A stretch of DNA of 64,000 nucleotides, taken from positions 124,001 to 188,000 of the forward strand of contig NZ_JAJIRN010000003.1 in NCBI RefSeq assembly GCF_025717515.1. Direction: 5' to 3'. A program made the position numbers and the translations under genes. Within the stretch, counting starts at the first letter, position 1. Each line of letters begins with the position of its first letter. Below the pieces are notes generated by a model, which searched no databases, was not told the origin of the DNA, and worked only from the letters and a program-made list of their open reading frames with translations. This stretch comes from Roseateles oligotrophus. GTDB lineage: Bacteria > Pseudomonadota > Gammaproteobacteria > Burkholderiales > Burkholderiaceae_C. Of the stretch, positions 36,294-46,083 are shown piece after piece.

Positions 36294-37208
36294 ATGAGCA
36301 TCAATAACAAGCTGGACAGCCTGCCAGACATGGCGATGTTTGCCTGCGTGGTCGAGGCCGGCAGCTTCTCGGCCGCGGCGCGCCAAATGGGGCTCAGCCC
36401 CTCGGCGGTGAGCCGCCAAGTGGCGCGGCTGGAGGCCTTGCTGCGGGTGCGCCTGCTGGAGCGCAGCACGCGCAGGCTGCGCCCGACCGAGGCGGGCCAG
36501 GCCGCCTATTCAAGCTGTCAGGCAATGCTGGCGGCGGCGCGCGAGGTCATCGCGCTGAGCGATACCAACAGCGCGGCGCAGCCCAGTGGCCTGATTCGCG
36601 TCAGCTGCCCGAAGGCGATTGCACGCCAGTTGATCCACCCGCTGGTGGCCGGTTTTCTGGCGCGTTACCCGCAGGTCGATGTGCAATTGGTCGTCACCGA
36701 TCGAACCGTCGACCTGTACCGTGAGGCGATCGATCTGGCGATCTGCGTGGGCGATTCGCCGCCGCCGGGCTTGGCCGGGCGGCCCTTGCTGCGCCTGCGC
36801 CACATGCTCTGCGCCAGCCCGCAATACCTGAGCCAGCGCGGCATGCCGAGCCAGCCGCGCGAGCTGGCGGCGCACAGCTGCCTCTATCTGGGCGAGGACG
36901 AGCGCGACCGCCATTGGCGCTTCAAGCGTGCCGGTGAAGCCGTCACGGTCAAGGTGACGGGGCGTTATGTGGCCAACCACAGCGAGCTGCGCCTGGAGGG
37001 CGCCATTCAGCATCTCGGCATTGCCAGCCTGCCCGAGTTCGTCGCCCGCGCGGCGCTTGAGTCCGGTGAACTGGTGCCGGTGCTGAGCGATTGGGAACAT
37101 GCCACCGACTACGCCGGCATGGCCTGGCTGCTTTACCCGCCGAACCGCTTTATGGCGCCCAAGCTGCGGGCCTGGATCGACCATCTGGTGGGCGGCCTGG
37201 CCGACTGA
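36294..37208 (+). CDS. LysR family transcriptional regulator
   Basis: A 304-residue LysR regulator starting at the ATG at 36294; a TTG three codons earlier is also in frame. The helix-turn-helix (FSAAARQMGLSPSAVSRQVA) is at about residues 20-55 and the effector domain begins at about 90 (GLIRVSCPKAIARQLIHPLV). The segment VDLYREAIDLAICVGDSPPP is typical of the DsdC/CrgA-like group. It is divergent from the EamA exporter, its likely target. It ends 10 bp from the convergent Cache/PAS histidine kinase. Confidence 0.93.
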   Translation: MSINNKLDSLPDMAMFACVVEAGSFSAAARQMGLSPSAVSRQVARLEALLRVRLLERSTRRLRPTEAGQAAYSSCQAMLAAAREVIALSDTNSAAQPSGLIRVSCPKAIARQLIHPLVAGFLARYPQVDVQLVVTDRTVDLYREAIDLAICVGDSPPPGLAGRPLLRLRHMLCASPQYLSQRGMPSQPRELAAHSCLYLGEDERDRHWRFKRAGEAVTVKVTGRYVANHSELRLEGAIQHLGIASLPEFVARAALESGELVPVLSDWEHATDYAGMAWLLYPPNRFMAPKLRAWIDHLVGGLAD

Positions 37209-37218
37209 AGCGTCTTGT

Positions 37219-39603
37219 TCAAAGCCTCTCGCCCCCGAGAGTGATTTCGATAGGCGCCGGCACTTGGGCCTTGAAATTGACCGTCATCATCACCTGCGGC
37301 CCGGCCCCAATGTGCAGCGTGCCGCCCATCTGATTGGCCAGGTCAACGGCCAACTGAAGGCCCATTGAACCTTGGCGCCGCAACTCGAAGTCGACCGGTA
37401 AACCGATGCCGCTGTCTGTCACCTGCATACACCAATGGCCGGGCTCGGGCAGGGGCTGGAGCGTGATGCAGATTTCGCCGCTGTGACCATCGGGGAAGCC
37501 ATGTTTGAGGCTGTTCGACACCAACTCGCTGATCAGCATGCCTGCGGGTGCGGCTTGGTCGAGGCCGACTTGCACCTGGCTCATGTCCAGGCGCAGCTGC
37601 ACCGCGCCGGGTTTGAGCTGAAGTGACTTCAAGGACTCCCGCGCGATCTGCCCGATGTAGCCGCCCAGGTCGATGGCGGCGAAATTGCCTTGACGGTAGA
37701 TGGTTTCGTGCAAGAGCGCCATCGAGCGCACGCGGCTCTGCATGTCTTGCAGCACGGCCTTGGTGGGCGCCTCCTTGCTGCGCGAGCTTTCCAGGCGCAG
37801 CAGGCTGGAGATCACCTGCAGATTGTTCTTGACGCGGTGATGAACCTCAAGCAGCAGCGCGGTCTTTTCTTTCAGCAGGCCCTGCAGGTCTTGCTCGGCC
37901 TGCTTATGCGCGGTGATGTCTATCATCAGGCCGCGCAACCAGCGCGGCGCGCCTTGCTCCTCCACCACGGCCACGATGTCATGCAGCCAGACGGTGCGGC
38001 CATCCTGGGCGATGAAGCGATATTCAAAATCATGCGCTTGCAGGCGCCCCGTGCAACTGGCGCAATAGGCCGGCGCCCAAGACTGGTCGTCCGGGTGCAG
38101 ATGGCTGACCCAGAAGCCCGGCACCAACCAGTCGCCGACCGGAAAGCCCAACAGGCGCTCCGCCTTGTCGCTGATGAAGGTGAATTGAAACGTTTGGGCA
38201 TCTGCCTCCCAGACGATGCCATCGCTGGAATTGACCAAATCCCTGAATCGATGCTCGGACTCGCGCAGCATGGCCGCGCTTGCAAGCAATTGCTCTTCCG
38301 CCCGTTTGCGTTCGGTGATGTCGCGAAAACTCCAGACTCGCCCGGCCGGCTGGTCGGCGACCAGCATGGGCATTGAGCTGCGTTCGAAGATGCGACCGTC
38401 TTGCAAATACAGGGTGGCGACCTCCTCACTCAGCCGCGCCGCATGCAGCGCCTCCACCCCCGCCAGAAACGCCTCGCTGTCGCGCAATTGAGCGCGCATT
38501 TGCATCAGCACGGCCATCTCATCGCCATGCGCAGCCGGCAAGCGCCACATGGCCAGAAAGTTGCGGTTGCAATGAATGAGCTTGCGCCCCGCATCGGTCA
38601 CCATGATGCCGTTGTCGCTGGCCTCGATGGTGCTGGCCAGCATCACCTGCGATTCTTCCTGGCGGCGCCAACCGCGCTGCAAGAGCAGGGCGGCGCAGGC
38701 GCTGAAGGCGCTGAAGGCCAGCATGAAAACCAGGCTGAAAGCGAGTTGATGCCGCCAGGCTTGCAGCTCATCCTGGACGCTCAGCGCGGACATGATCCAG
38801 TACGGCCTTGATTCGAGTTTGCGAAACGCGTAAATCCGCTCGACCCCGTCGATCATGGTGGTGATGGTTGTGGTCAGCGATTCGATGCCGGTCTGCAGCT
38901 GCTGAATCACCGCCTCCTGCTGCATGCGTTTGCCGAGCAAGCTGGTGTCACTGGGGACGGGGTATGCGGCAATCCGGGCAAAGTCCTGGTCGATCATCGC
39001 AATGCGCGAGCGCTCGCCCAGTTTGAGTGCCGCGAACATGCCGGAGAAGCGTTCAAGATCGACGCTGACAAGGATCACGCCGGCAAAGTTTCCGCCCGGG
39101 TTTCGATAAGCGCGCGAAAACAAGATGGCCCATTTGCCGCTGCTGCGCCCGATCAGCGGTTTGGAGCTGACGACACCGCGAGCGGGGTTCTCGCGCAATT
39201 GCCGAAAGTAGTCCCGGTCCTGAATCGACAGCGGGGCATGCTGCAGCGGAAAACCGCTGTTGCCGGCAACCTGCCCCTGAGCATCGGAGAAGAACACCGC
39301 CACCGTGCCGGCGATCTGCGGCGCTGCCCGGTTGATCACCCGCCTGACCATTTGGGTATCAAGCTGACCGCCCACCATGCCGTTTTCGAGCGCATCCTGG
39401 GTGAGCAATAGCAGCAGATCGATCTGGTTGAGCATGCCGGAGAGGCCGCGTTCCAGGGTCAGCGAGGTATTCTCCGTGCGCTCGCGTGCATGCTGCAGTT
39501 GCTGCTGGTGACTGATCCACAACATCGCGCCCAGTACCAGCGCAAATACCAGGTTGACCAGCCATATCACCTTGGTCAATCCAGATCGATGGTCTAAAGA
39601 CAT
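37219..39603 (-). CDS. Membrane sensor histidine kinase (Cache, PAS-PAS, HisKA_2)
   Basis: A 794-residue sensor kinase. A first transmembrane helix (VIWLVNLVFALVLGAMLWI) and a second near residue 285 (FSLVFMLAFSAFSACAALLL) enclose a double-Cache periplasmic domain (RDYFRQLRENPARGVVSSKP, WAILFSRAYRNPGGNFAGVI). Two PAS domains follow at about 320-430 and 455-560 (the second a PAS_3 type with WLVPGFWVSHLHPDDQ). The kinase core has the HisKA_2 phosphoacceptor box EVHHRVKNNLQVISSLLRLE (His588/589) and an ATPase domain with ELVSNSLKHGFPDG and VTDSGIGLP. Cache domains bind small molecules such as amino or organic acids. No response regulator is adjacent; signal output is through an unlinked partner. 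Confidence 0.93.
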   Translation of the reverse strand: MSLDHRSGLTKVIWLVNLVFALVLGAMLWISHQQQLQHARERTENTSLTLERGLSGMLNQIDLLLLLTQDALENGMVGGQLDTQMVRRVINRAAPQIAGTVAVFFSDAQGQVAGNSGFPLQHAPLSIQDRDYFRQLRENPARGVVSSKPLIGRSSGKWAILFSRAYRNPGGNFAGVILVSVDLERFSGMFAALKLGERSRIAMIDQDFARIAAYPVPSDTSLLGKRMQQEAVIQQLQTGIESLTTTITTMIDGVERIYAFRKLESRPYWIMSALSVQDELQAWRHQLAFSLVFMLAFSAFSACAALLLQRGWRRQEESQVMLASTIEASDNGIMVTDAGRKLIHCNRNFLAMWRLPAAHGDEMAVLMQMRAQLRDSEAFLAGVEALHAARLSEEVATLYLQDGRIFERSSMPMLVADQPAGRVWSFRDITERKRAEEQLLASAAMLRESEHRFRDLVNSSDGIVWEADAQTFQFTFISDKAERLLGFPVGDWLVPGFWVSHLHPDDQSWAPAYCASCTGRLQAHDFEYRFIAQDGRTVWLHDIVAVVEEQGAPRWLRGLMIDITAHKQAEQDLQGLLKEKTALLLEVHHRVKNNLQVISSLLRLESSRSKEAPTKAVLQDMQSRVRSMALLHETIYRQGNFAAIDLGGYIGQIARESLKSLQLKPGAVQLRLDMSQVQVGLDQAAPAGMLISELVSNSLKHGFPDGHSGEICITLQPLPEPGHWCMQVTDSGIGLPVDFELRRQGSMGLQLAVDLANQMGGTLHIGAGPQVMMTVNFKAQVPAPIEITLGGERL

Positions 39604-39961
39604 TGCGCTCCTTTGCCATGGGGCTGAGAACCGAGACTAAAAATTTCGGCCGAGCGATGATCCCACGCTTAGGCCGGATGAGCAGAAGCGGCGCAAGCCC
39701 GATGGCGGTTTTTGTTAAATTTATTTTTGAGCCCGGTCGTTGACGATGACCCAAAAGTCGGGTTAACAAGGGCTGCTTTCTTGCGGCCCTGAGCCGCTGA
39801 GCTCATCCGCAATGGCTGCAGCCCATCACCGTCCGCATGGCATCCATTTGCGCCTTGTCATGCAGAGCATCCCTAAGCGAATGTTGCCCAGGAAAAACCA
39901 GGGCTTTTCGGCCGACAGCCGGGGCTCCGGCGCCTTAGGATGGCGGTCTCGCGCCTCCTGA
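39604..39961. other. 358-bp divergent intergenic region
   Basis: The space between the two divergent sensor kinase genes. I see no coding frame with a ribosome-binding site. An AT-rich patch (about 39705-39735) could hold promoter elements. No clear terminator or operator symmetry was found. Confidence 0.6.
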
Positions 39962-42900
39962 GTGAACACAGCGATGTTTGGATACGCCCCCCATCCTTCG
40001 ACTTGGCAGCTGCGCCGCGTGCTGGCGCTGCTGGTGTTCGGCCTGGTCGGTGTCCCCCTGTTGGCACTCGCCTGGCTGAACTATTCGCAGCTGTATGAGC
40101 TGACCCGCGCCAATGCCATCCACTCGGTCGGCAAGGTGGCGAGCGAGCGGCGCACGCAAATGCTCAGTGTGCTGGCGCGCGCGACCAGTCGCGCCAACAA
40201 CACGCTGCGGGACTTGATCCGCCAATGCGGCAGCGCCGATGAGGGCCGCGACTGCTTCCGCGAGGGCTTGCGCGCTTTCGTGGCCAATGAGCAGGCGCTG
40301 GGTGCCAGTCTGCTGGTGGCCGACGGCGTGTTGTGGGCCGAGGGTGACATGAGGCAGGCCGATGTCTTGGCCGATGAGGCGCGCGGCGCTGCCTTCAAAG
40401 CCGATCAACTGGCACGTTTCACTCCGCGCGTGCCGGGCGGCAGCCCCAGTTTCTATGTCCTGGCCAGCGAGCCCGCCGCTCGGCTGCGACTGGTCGTGCA
40501 TTACCCGCTCAGCCTGGTTCAGTCGATCTTTGTTCAGCACCCCGAGCTCGGCAACACGGGCGAAACCTTTCTGGCCGACGAGAAAGGATTCTTGATCACC
40601 AGCTCCCGCTATCAGGCCCAGCAAGGCCATGCCGACGAGCCGATTTCGGTCCTGCCGATGCAGCGCTGCCTGAGCCTCGAAAACGGCGAGATGCTGGAGC
40701 TGGACTACCGCGCCACGCCGGTCATTCACGGCTTTCGCTTCATGCCCGAAATCGGCGCCGGCTGCGTGATGGCGCATATGGATCAGGCCGAGGCGTTTGC
40801 GCCGATCAAGCAGATGCGCGCCCGGGCGCTGGCCCTGGCCCTGGGTCTGCTGGCCTTCGCGCTGTTGGCCGCCTGGTGGGTGTCGCGCTGGGTCACCGCG
40901 CCGATCGCGGCGATGACCCGCAAGATTGCGGCGGCCGAGGCCGGTACGCCAGCGATTGGCAATGGTCGCCAGGCCTATGCAGAGATGAACGGGTTGGCCG
41001 TAGCCTATGACGCGCTGCAGGCCAAGCTCAAGCAGGCGCATAGCGAAAACTCCGCGCTCTTGGCCGCGCTGGACATGCATGCCATCATCTCCACGGCCGA
41101 CCGGGCCGGCATCATCACCGATGCCAATCCGGCCTTTTGCGCCATCAGCGGCTATAGCCGTGAGGAGTTGATCGGGCAGAACCATCGCATCGTCAAGTCG
41201 GGCGTTCAAGACGGCGAGTTCTGGGACCAGATGTGGCATGAAATCGCCAATGGCCGACCCTGGCGGGGCGAAATTTGCAACCGCGCCAAGGGAGGGCGCC
41301 TGTACTGGGTCGACACCTTTATCGCACCCTTCGTCGATGCGCAGGGCATGATCTCGAAGTACATCTCGATCCGCATCGATATCACCGCCAGCAAGCAGGC
41401 GGCCAATGATTTGCGCGTCAGCCAGGAGCGCATCGCCTTTGCGCTGGAGGGCAGCGGCGACGGCGTCTGGGACTGGGACGTCAAGACCAGCCATGTGCAG
41501 TATTCGGATCGGATGAAGCAGATGCTCGGCTTCGAGCCCAGCGAAATTGCCGACGATCTGAGCAGCTGGTCCAACTGGGTTCACCCGCAGGATCTGCCCG
41601 CCACCTGGGCCGCCGTGACCGCCCATCTAGACGGGCACACGAGCAGCTACGCGAATGAACACCGGGCCATTTGCAAGGACGGCAGCGTGATCTGGGTGCT
41701 GGCGCGCGGCCTGATCGTTCAGCGCGATGCGGCGGGCGCGCCGTTGCGCATGGTGGGCACCTATTCCGACATCACCGCCAAGAGCAAGGCCGAACAAGCC
41801 TTGAAGGCCGCGACCGAGGCCGCCGAGGCCGCATCCACCGCCAAGAGCCAATTCCTGGCCAATATGAGCCACGAGATTCGCACGCCGATGAACGCGATCT
41901 TGGGGCTGTTGATGCTCTTGCGCAAGACGGAGATGACGGCCAAGCAGGCCGACTACGCCGCCAAGACCGAGGGCGCGGCGCGTTCGCTCTTGGGCCTGAT
42001 CAATGAGATCCTGGACTTCTCCAAGATCGAGGCCGGCAAAATGACGCTGGACCCGCAGCCCTTCGGCATCGACCAATTGCTGCGCGATCTGTCGGTGCTG
42101 CTGTCGGCCAGCGCGGGCGCCAAGCCGGTCGAGGTTTTGTATGACATCGACGCCAGCCTGCCGCGCCAATTGGTCGGTGACGCGATGCGCTTGCAGCAGG
42201 TGCTGCTCAATCTGGGCAGCAACGCGATCAAGTTCACGCCCGCCGGCCATGTGGTGCTGAGCATCAAGGTGCTGCAGCGAAGCGAGGTGGGGGTGACCGT
42301 GCAGTTCAGCATGCGCGACTCGGGCATAGGCATTGCACCCGAAAACCAAGCGCGTATCTTCAGCGGCTTCAGTCAGGCCGAGGCCAACACCACGCGTCGT
42401 TTTGGTGGCACCGGTTTGGGCGTGGCGATCAGCCAGCGCTTCGTCGCCTTGATGGGCGGGGAGCTGGAGCTGGAGAGCGCGCTGGGCGAAGGCAGCCGCT
42501 TCTTCTTCACCATCACCTTGCCGTTGGCAAGTCCTGAAGAAGCGCAGGTGATCCTCCAGAGTCGGGTCGCTAACGCCCAACCCGATGGCCAAGACGGCCG
42601 CTCATGGCGGGCGCTGGTGGTGGATGACAACCCCTTGGCGCGCGAGATCCTGGCGCAGATGGGCGAGTCGCTGGGCTGGCGGGTCGATGTGGCCGAGAGT
42701 GGCGAAGCGGCGCTGGCCATGCTCAAGTCGAGCGCGCAAGCGGGCGTTGCCTACGAGGCGGTCTTTGTGGACTGGCAGATGCCGGGTCTGGATGGCTGGC
42801 AAACCAGTCAGCAGATCCAAGCGCTCAGCCATGCGGCCGCGCCGCCGGTGATTGTGATGGTGACCGCGCATGGGCGCGAGATGCTGGCCCAACGCAGCGA

Positions 42901-44113
42901 GGTGGAGCAAGCTCAGCTGGACGGTTTTCTGGTCAAACCGGTTACCGCCTCGATGTTGTTTGATGCGGTCATCGATGCCCGTGCGGGCAAGTTCCTAACG
43001 CATCCTTCAGGCGCATCATTGAAAGTGAAGTCGGCCACGCCGAACAAAGCCAGGTTGGCCGGCCTGCGTTTGCTCTTGGTGGAAGACAACCTCAACAACC
43101 AGCAAGTCGCGCAGGAGTTGTTGCAGGACGAAGGCGCCAGCGTGCAAATCGCCAATCATGGCCAAGAGGCGATTGATGCGCTGAAGGCAGCGGGCGAAAG
43201 GCCGGCCTTTGATGTCGTGTTGATGGACCTGCAGATGCCGGTGATGGACGGCTATACGGCCGCCCGCTACATCCGCAGCGAGTTGGCCCTGATAGATTTG
43301 CCCATCGTCGCGATGACCGCCAACGCGATGAGCAGTGACCGCGAGGCCTGCCTGGCGGCGGGCATGAATGACCATGTCGGCAAGCCCTTTGATCTGAGTG
43401 ATCTGGTGCGGGTGCTGCTCAAACAGACCGGCCGGGCCGACGCCAGCCAGACGGTTCCGGCGGCCGAGCCGCTGGTCGAGCCGGCGCTGCTGTTGCTGGC
43501 GCAAGCGTCCGCCGTGGATCTGCCCACCGCGCTGCACCGGCTGGGTGGCAAGCAAGCGATCTACATGCGCATGCTGAAGACTTTTGTTCACGATCTGCCC
43601 GGCCTGCAGGCGCAGCTCGGCCGCGATGCCGAAGCGGGCGACATCGATGCCGCCAAGCGCGCGCTGCACACGCTCAAGGGCTTGGCGGCAACGCTAGGCG
43701 TCGACCGGTTGGCCGCACAGGCGGCGCTGTGTGAAAAGCAATTGCTGTCCGACCCCAGCGCGAGCCGCTTGGTGCTGGTGGCCGAGCAAGCCGCCCTCGC
43801 GATGACGCAGGCCGAGCCGAGTCTGAACGCGTTGGTGGGCTCGCTACAGGCCGCCACAGCGCAGCCCTCGTCAGAGCACGATAAAGGAGCGAACAGCGGC
43901 GCGGACCCGGCCGCCTTGCTGCCGATCTTGCAAGCGCTGGCGCGGCAGTTGCGTGACTCGGACATGGGCGCGACGGAGACCTTGGGCAATCTGCAGCAAG
44001 GCTACGGCGCTTTGCTCGGGGAGCGGCTCGGCGGGCTCGATGAGGCGGTTGGCGCGCTGGACTTTGAGCTTGCGCTACGGGATTGCGAAGCCTTGATCGA
44101 GAGTCTCGAATGA
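39962..44113 (+). CDS. Hybrid sensor histidine kinase with two receivers and Hpt domain
   Basis: A 1383-residue protein starting at GTG 39962 (an ATG four codons on is also possible). Order: transmembrane helix at about 15-37; a periplasmic sensor of about 230 residues, Cache-like; a second helix (ALALGLLAFALLAAWWVSRW) near 300 with HAMP; two PAS domains (about 360-480 and 485-610); HisKA with phosphoacceptor His637 in SHEIRTPMN; the ATPase domain; a receiver with Asp937 (VDWQMPGLDGW); a second receiver with Asp1089 (LMDLQMPVMDGY); and an Hpt domain with His1236 (ALHTLKGLAA). It is a complete BarA-like phosphorelay in one chain. No DNA-binding regulator follows; the next genes are two Cache-like periplasmic proteins. 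Confidence 0.94.
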   Translation: MNTAMFGYAPHPSTWQLRRVLALLVFGLVGVPLLALAWLNYSQLYELTRANAIHSVGKVASERRTQMLSVLARATSRANNTLRDLIRQCGSADEGRDCFREGLRAFVANEQALGASLLVADGVLWAEGDMRQADVLADEARGAAFKADQLARFTPRVPGGSPSFYVLASEPAARLRLVVHYPLSLVQSIFVQHPELGNTGETFLADEKGFLITSSRYQAQQGHADEPISVLPMQRCLSLENGEMLELDYRATPVIHGFRFMPEIGAGCVMAHMDQAEAFAPIKQMRARALALALGLLAFALLAAWWVSRWVTAPIAAMTRKIAAAEAGTPAIGNGRQAYAEMNGLAVAYDALQAKLKQAHSENSALLAALDMHAIISTADRAGIITDANPAFCAISGYSREELIGQNHRIVKSGVQDGEFWDQMWHEIANGRPWRGEICNRAKGGRLYWVDTFIAPFVDAQGMISKYISIRIDITASKQAANDLRVSQERIAFALEGSGDGVWDWDVKTSHVQYSDRMKQMLGFEPSEIADDLSSWSNWVHPQDLPATWAAVTAHLDGHTSSYANEHRAICKDGSVIWVLARGLIVQRDAAGAPLRMVGTYSDITAKSKAEQALKAATEAAEAASTAKSQFLANMSHEIRTPMNAILGLLMLLRKTEMTAKQADYAAKTEGAARSLLGLINEILDFSKIEAGKMTLDPQPFGIDQLLRDLSVLLSASAGAKPVEVLYDIDASLPRQLVGDAMRLQQVLLNLGSNAIKFTPAGHVVLSIKVLQRSEVGVTVQFSMRDSGIGIAPENQARIFSGFSQAEANTTRRFGGTGLGVAISQRFVALMGGELELESALGEGSRFFFTITLPLASPEEAQVILQSRVANAQPDGQDGRSWRALVVDDNPLAREILAQMGESLGWRVDVAESGEAALAMLKSSAQAGVAYEAVFVDWQMPGLDGWQTSQQIQALSHAAAPPVIVMVTAHGREMLAQRSEVEQAQLDGFLVKPVTASMLFDAVIDARAGKFLTHPSGASLKVKSATPNKARLAGLRLLLVEDNLNNQQVAQELLQDEGASVQIANHGQEAIDALKAAGERPAFDVVLMDLQMPVMDGYTAARYIRSELALIDLPIVAMTANAMSSDREACLAAGMNDHVGKPFDLSDLVRVLLKQTGRADASQTVPAAEPLVEPALLLLAQASAVDLPTALHRLGGKQAIYMRMLKTFVHDLPGLQAQLGRDAEAGDIDAAKRALHTLKGLAATLGVDRLAAQAALCEKQLLSDPSASRLVLVAEQAALAMTQAEPSLNALVGSLQAATAQPSSEHDKGANSGADPAALLPILQALARQLRDSDMGATETLGNLQQGYGALLGERLGGLDEAVGALDFELALRDCEALIESLE

Positions 44114-44254
44114 GCCGAAGTTCGCAGCCGGCGTTGCTTTGAATGCAGGCCGACAGGATTTTTCTCGTGGGGGCTTGCGTTCGGTCAACCGCTGCTGTTA
44201 TGGTCAATCCCGCTTCCATGTAAGTCCCGTTTGCAACTTTTCAGGAGTATTCAG

Positions 44255-44722
44255 ATGCGCAGAAATTGGCTGAAATTTGGTTTGGGTCTGTTGGTCTCGC
44301 TCGGCTGTCTCACCAGCTCATTTGCCCAGAAGGCGACGACCGAAGACGCGGTGGCCTTGGTCAAAAAGGGCGTGGCATACCTGAAGGAAAACGGCAAGGA
44401 GAAGGCCTTTGCGGCATTCAATGATCCGCAGGGCCAGTTCGTCAAGGGCGAGTTGTACTTCTTCGTTTACGGAACCAATGGAGATGGCATCGTGCTCGCC
44501 CATGGACAGAATCCGAAGATGCTCGGCAAAAAGTTGATCGACATGAAGGATGTTGATGGCTTGCCCATCATTCGGGACATGACCGCGATTGCCAATTCAC
44601 CCGAAGGCAAGGGTTGGTACAAGTACAAATGGCCCAATTCGGTGACCAAGGCGGTCGAAGGAAAGCAGTCCTATGTCGAGCGAGTCGGGGATGTCTGGAT
44701 CGGCTGCGGCATTTATCAATAG
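44255..44722 (+). CDS. Periplasmic Cache-domain protein (copy 1)
   Basis: A 155-residue protein with a signal peptide (MRRNWLKFGLGLLVSLGCLT, cut near SFA-Q) and an AGGAG site before the ATG. The mature part is a stand-alone single-Cache (sCache_2) domain: EDAVALVKKGVAYLKENGKE, AFNDPQGQFVKGELYFFVYG, HGQNPKMLGKKLIDMKD, and the tail SYVERVGDVWIGCGIYQ. Such domains bind small ligands in the periplasm; here without a membrane anchor or output domain. It has its own terminator and a near copy at 44964. It may hand ligand to the hybrid kinase encoded just before it; this is inference from position. Confidence 0.9.
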   Translation: MRRNWLKFGLGLLVSLGCLTSSFAQKATTEDAVALVKKGVAYLKENGKEKAFAAFNDPQGQFVKGELYFFVYGTNGDGIVLAHGQNPKMLGKKLIDMKDVDGLPIIRDMTAIANSPEGKGWYKYKWPNSVTKAVEGKQSYVERVGDVWIGCGIYQ

Positions 44723-44742
44723 GCCGCCGCTGCGGATAGAGA

Positions 44743-44767
44743 AAGGGCCACCTTGCGGTGGCCTTTT
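44743..44767 (+). terminator. Intrinsic terminator after Cache copy 1
   Basis: GGCCACC (44746-44752) pairs with GGTGGCC (44757-44763) around a TTGC loop; the A-rich side before and TTTT after give a standard bidirectional shape. It separates the two Cache genes into separate transcripts or reduces read-through. Confidence 0.85.
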
Positions 44768-44963
44768 GCTTGCCCGGGCTTTATGAGCGTGAAAAAAAAC
44801 TTGGCCTCGGCCTCAAGCTACAGACCCGGACTCGCAATAGACTGCAGGGAGCAATAAGGGTGGGACAAATCCAGTTTGAGAATTTCGGCAGTAAGCTCTT
44901 GCCTCGCGCCGGCAGCCGCTTCATCTTGAATCTTGTCGGCAGGGCCTGTTCAGGAGTATTCAG

Positions 44964-45431
44964 ATGAAAAACAGTTGGGTGAAATTCAGCCTTGGACTGT
45001 TGCTCTCGATTGCCTGCGCAAGCCTTGCGTTTGCCCAGAGGGCGACGCCGGAAGATGCGGTGGCGATGGTGAAGAAAGGCGCGGCCTATTTGAAAGCGCA
45101 TGGCAAGGAGAAGGCGTTGGCGGCCTTCAATGATCAAAAGGGCGAGTTCGTCAAGGGTGAGTTGTACTTTTTCGTGTACGGCACCAATGGCGATGGCATC
45201 GTGCTCGCGCATGGACAGAATCCGAAAATGCTCGGCAAGAAGCTGATCGACATGAGAGACCCCGACGGTCTTTTTGTCATCCGGGACATGACAGCGATCG
45301 CGAATTCGCCCGAGGGCAAGGGTTGGTACAAATACAAATGGCCCAATACCTTGACCAGAGCGGTAGAGACCAAGCTGTCGTATGTCGAGCGAGTTGGGGA
45401 TATCTGGATAGGTTGCGGCATTTATCAATAA
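44964..45431 (+). CDS. Periplasmic Cache-domain protein (copy 2)
   Basis: A 155-residue protein of the same length and layout as the one at 44255, clearly a tandem duplicate. The signal peptide is MKNSWVKFSLGLLLSIACAS; the mature chain shares long identical stretches (GELYFFVYGTNGDGIVLAHG, IRDMTAIANSPEGKGWYKYK, the WIGCGIYQ end). The ribosome-binding region TTCAGGAGTATTCAGATG is also conserved between the two copies. Differences cluster in the first helix and near DPDGLFV, which could change ligand preference. Its mature domain is a stand-alone sCache_2 fold with no output domain. Confidence 0.9.
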   Translation: MKNSWVKFSLGLLLSIACASLAFAQRATPEDAVAMVKKGAAYLKAHGKEKALAAFNDQKGEFVKGELYFFVYGTNGDGIVLAHGQNPKMLGKKLIDMRDPDGLFVIRDMTAIANSPEGKGWYKYKWPNTLTRAVETKLSYVERVGDIWIGCGIYQ

Positions 45432-45487
45432 GCGGAGCAAAGCAAGCCGCAACTCGAGCTTGGGCCGACCCGGAAGGTTTGCCTCAA

Positions 45488-46048
45488 TCAATGCTTTGAA
45501 GTGCCGCCCAGCATGCGCAGCAGCGTGGCGTCCTTGTCCACCCAATGGTGCTTGAGCGCCCCGGCGATATGCAAGAGCAGCAGGGCCACGACAGCGTAGC
45601 CAAAATACTCATGCAGATTTTGCGCCAGCACTTCAAGTGACTTGTTATGGCTGAGCACTTCGCCCGGCTGCATGGGGTCCGGATTGGCCGCCAGCAAGCG
45701 CAGGCCGAAAACGCCAAAACCATGGCCACTGATGCCCGAGAACAGCATGCCGCTGATCGGCATGGCCAGGGTTGACATCAGCAGCAAGCGGTGCGTCCAT
45801 TTGGCCAGCCCTTGCATCATGGGCGAAGCTTTGCTGGGCAGTGCCTGCCAGGGGCGCAAGTAGCGCCAGAACAGCCGCAGGGCAATGGCGATACAGGCCA
45901 GCAGGGCCAGCGATTTATGCAGTTCGTACAAGCCCCAGACTTCGAACTTGCTCATGTAAAAACCCATGGCCAGCAGGCCCAGCATGGCGAGGGCAACGAT
46001 CCAATGCAGGCTGCGGGTGGCTTTGTTGATGGCGGGAATGTGATTCAT
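45488..46048 (-). CDS. Cytochrome b561 family protein
   Basis: A 186-residue inner-membrane haem protein with four helices. Candidate haem-ligand histidines are in SLHWIVALAMLGLLAMGFYM, YELHKSLALLACIAIALRLF, KWTHRLLLMSTLAMPISG and LHEYFGYAVVALLLLHIAGA. The family passes electrons from ubiquinol (CybB oxidises quinol and reduces superoxide) or to periplasmic partners. It is followed after 35 bp by... and is itself downstream of the membrane protein gene at 46084-46812 on the same strand, so the two are probably one transcript. The two-component pair at 46981 is divergent from this unit. Confidence 0.92.
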   Translation of the reverse strand: MNHIPAINKATRSLHWIVALAMLGLLAMGFYMSKFEVWGLYELHKSLALLACIAIALRLFWRYLRPWQALPSKASPMMQGLAKWTHRLLLMSTLAMPISGMLFSGISGHGFGVFGLRLLAANPDPMQPGEVLSHNKSLEVLAQNLHEYFGYAVVALLLLHIAGALKHHWVDKDATLLRMLGGTSKH

Positions 46049-46083
46049 AGGATGCTTGTGGAAGTTGAAAAAAGAGTCATGCC

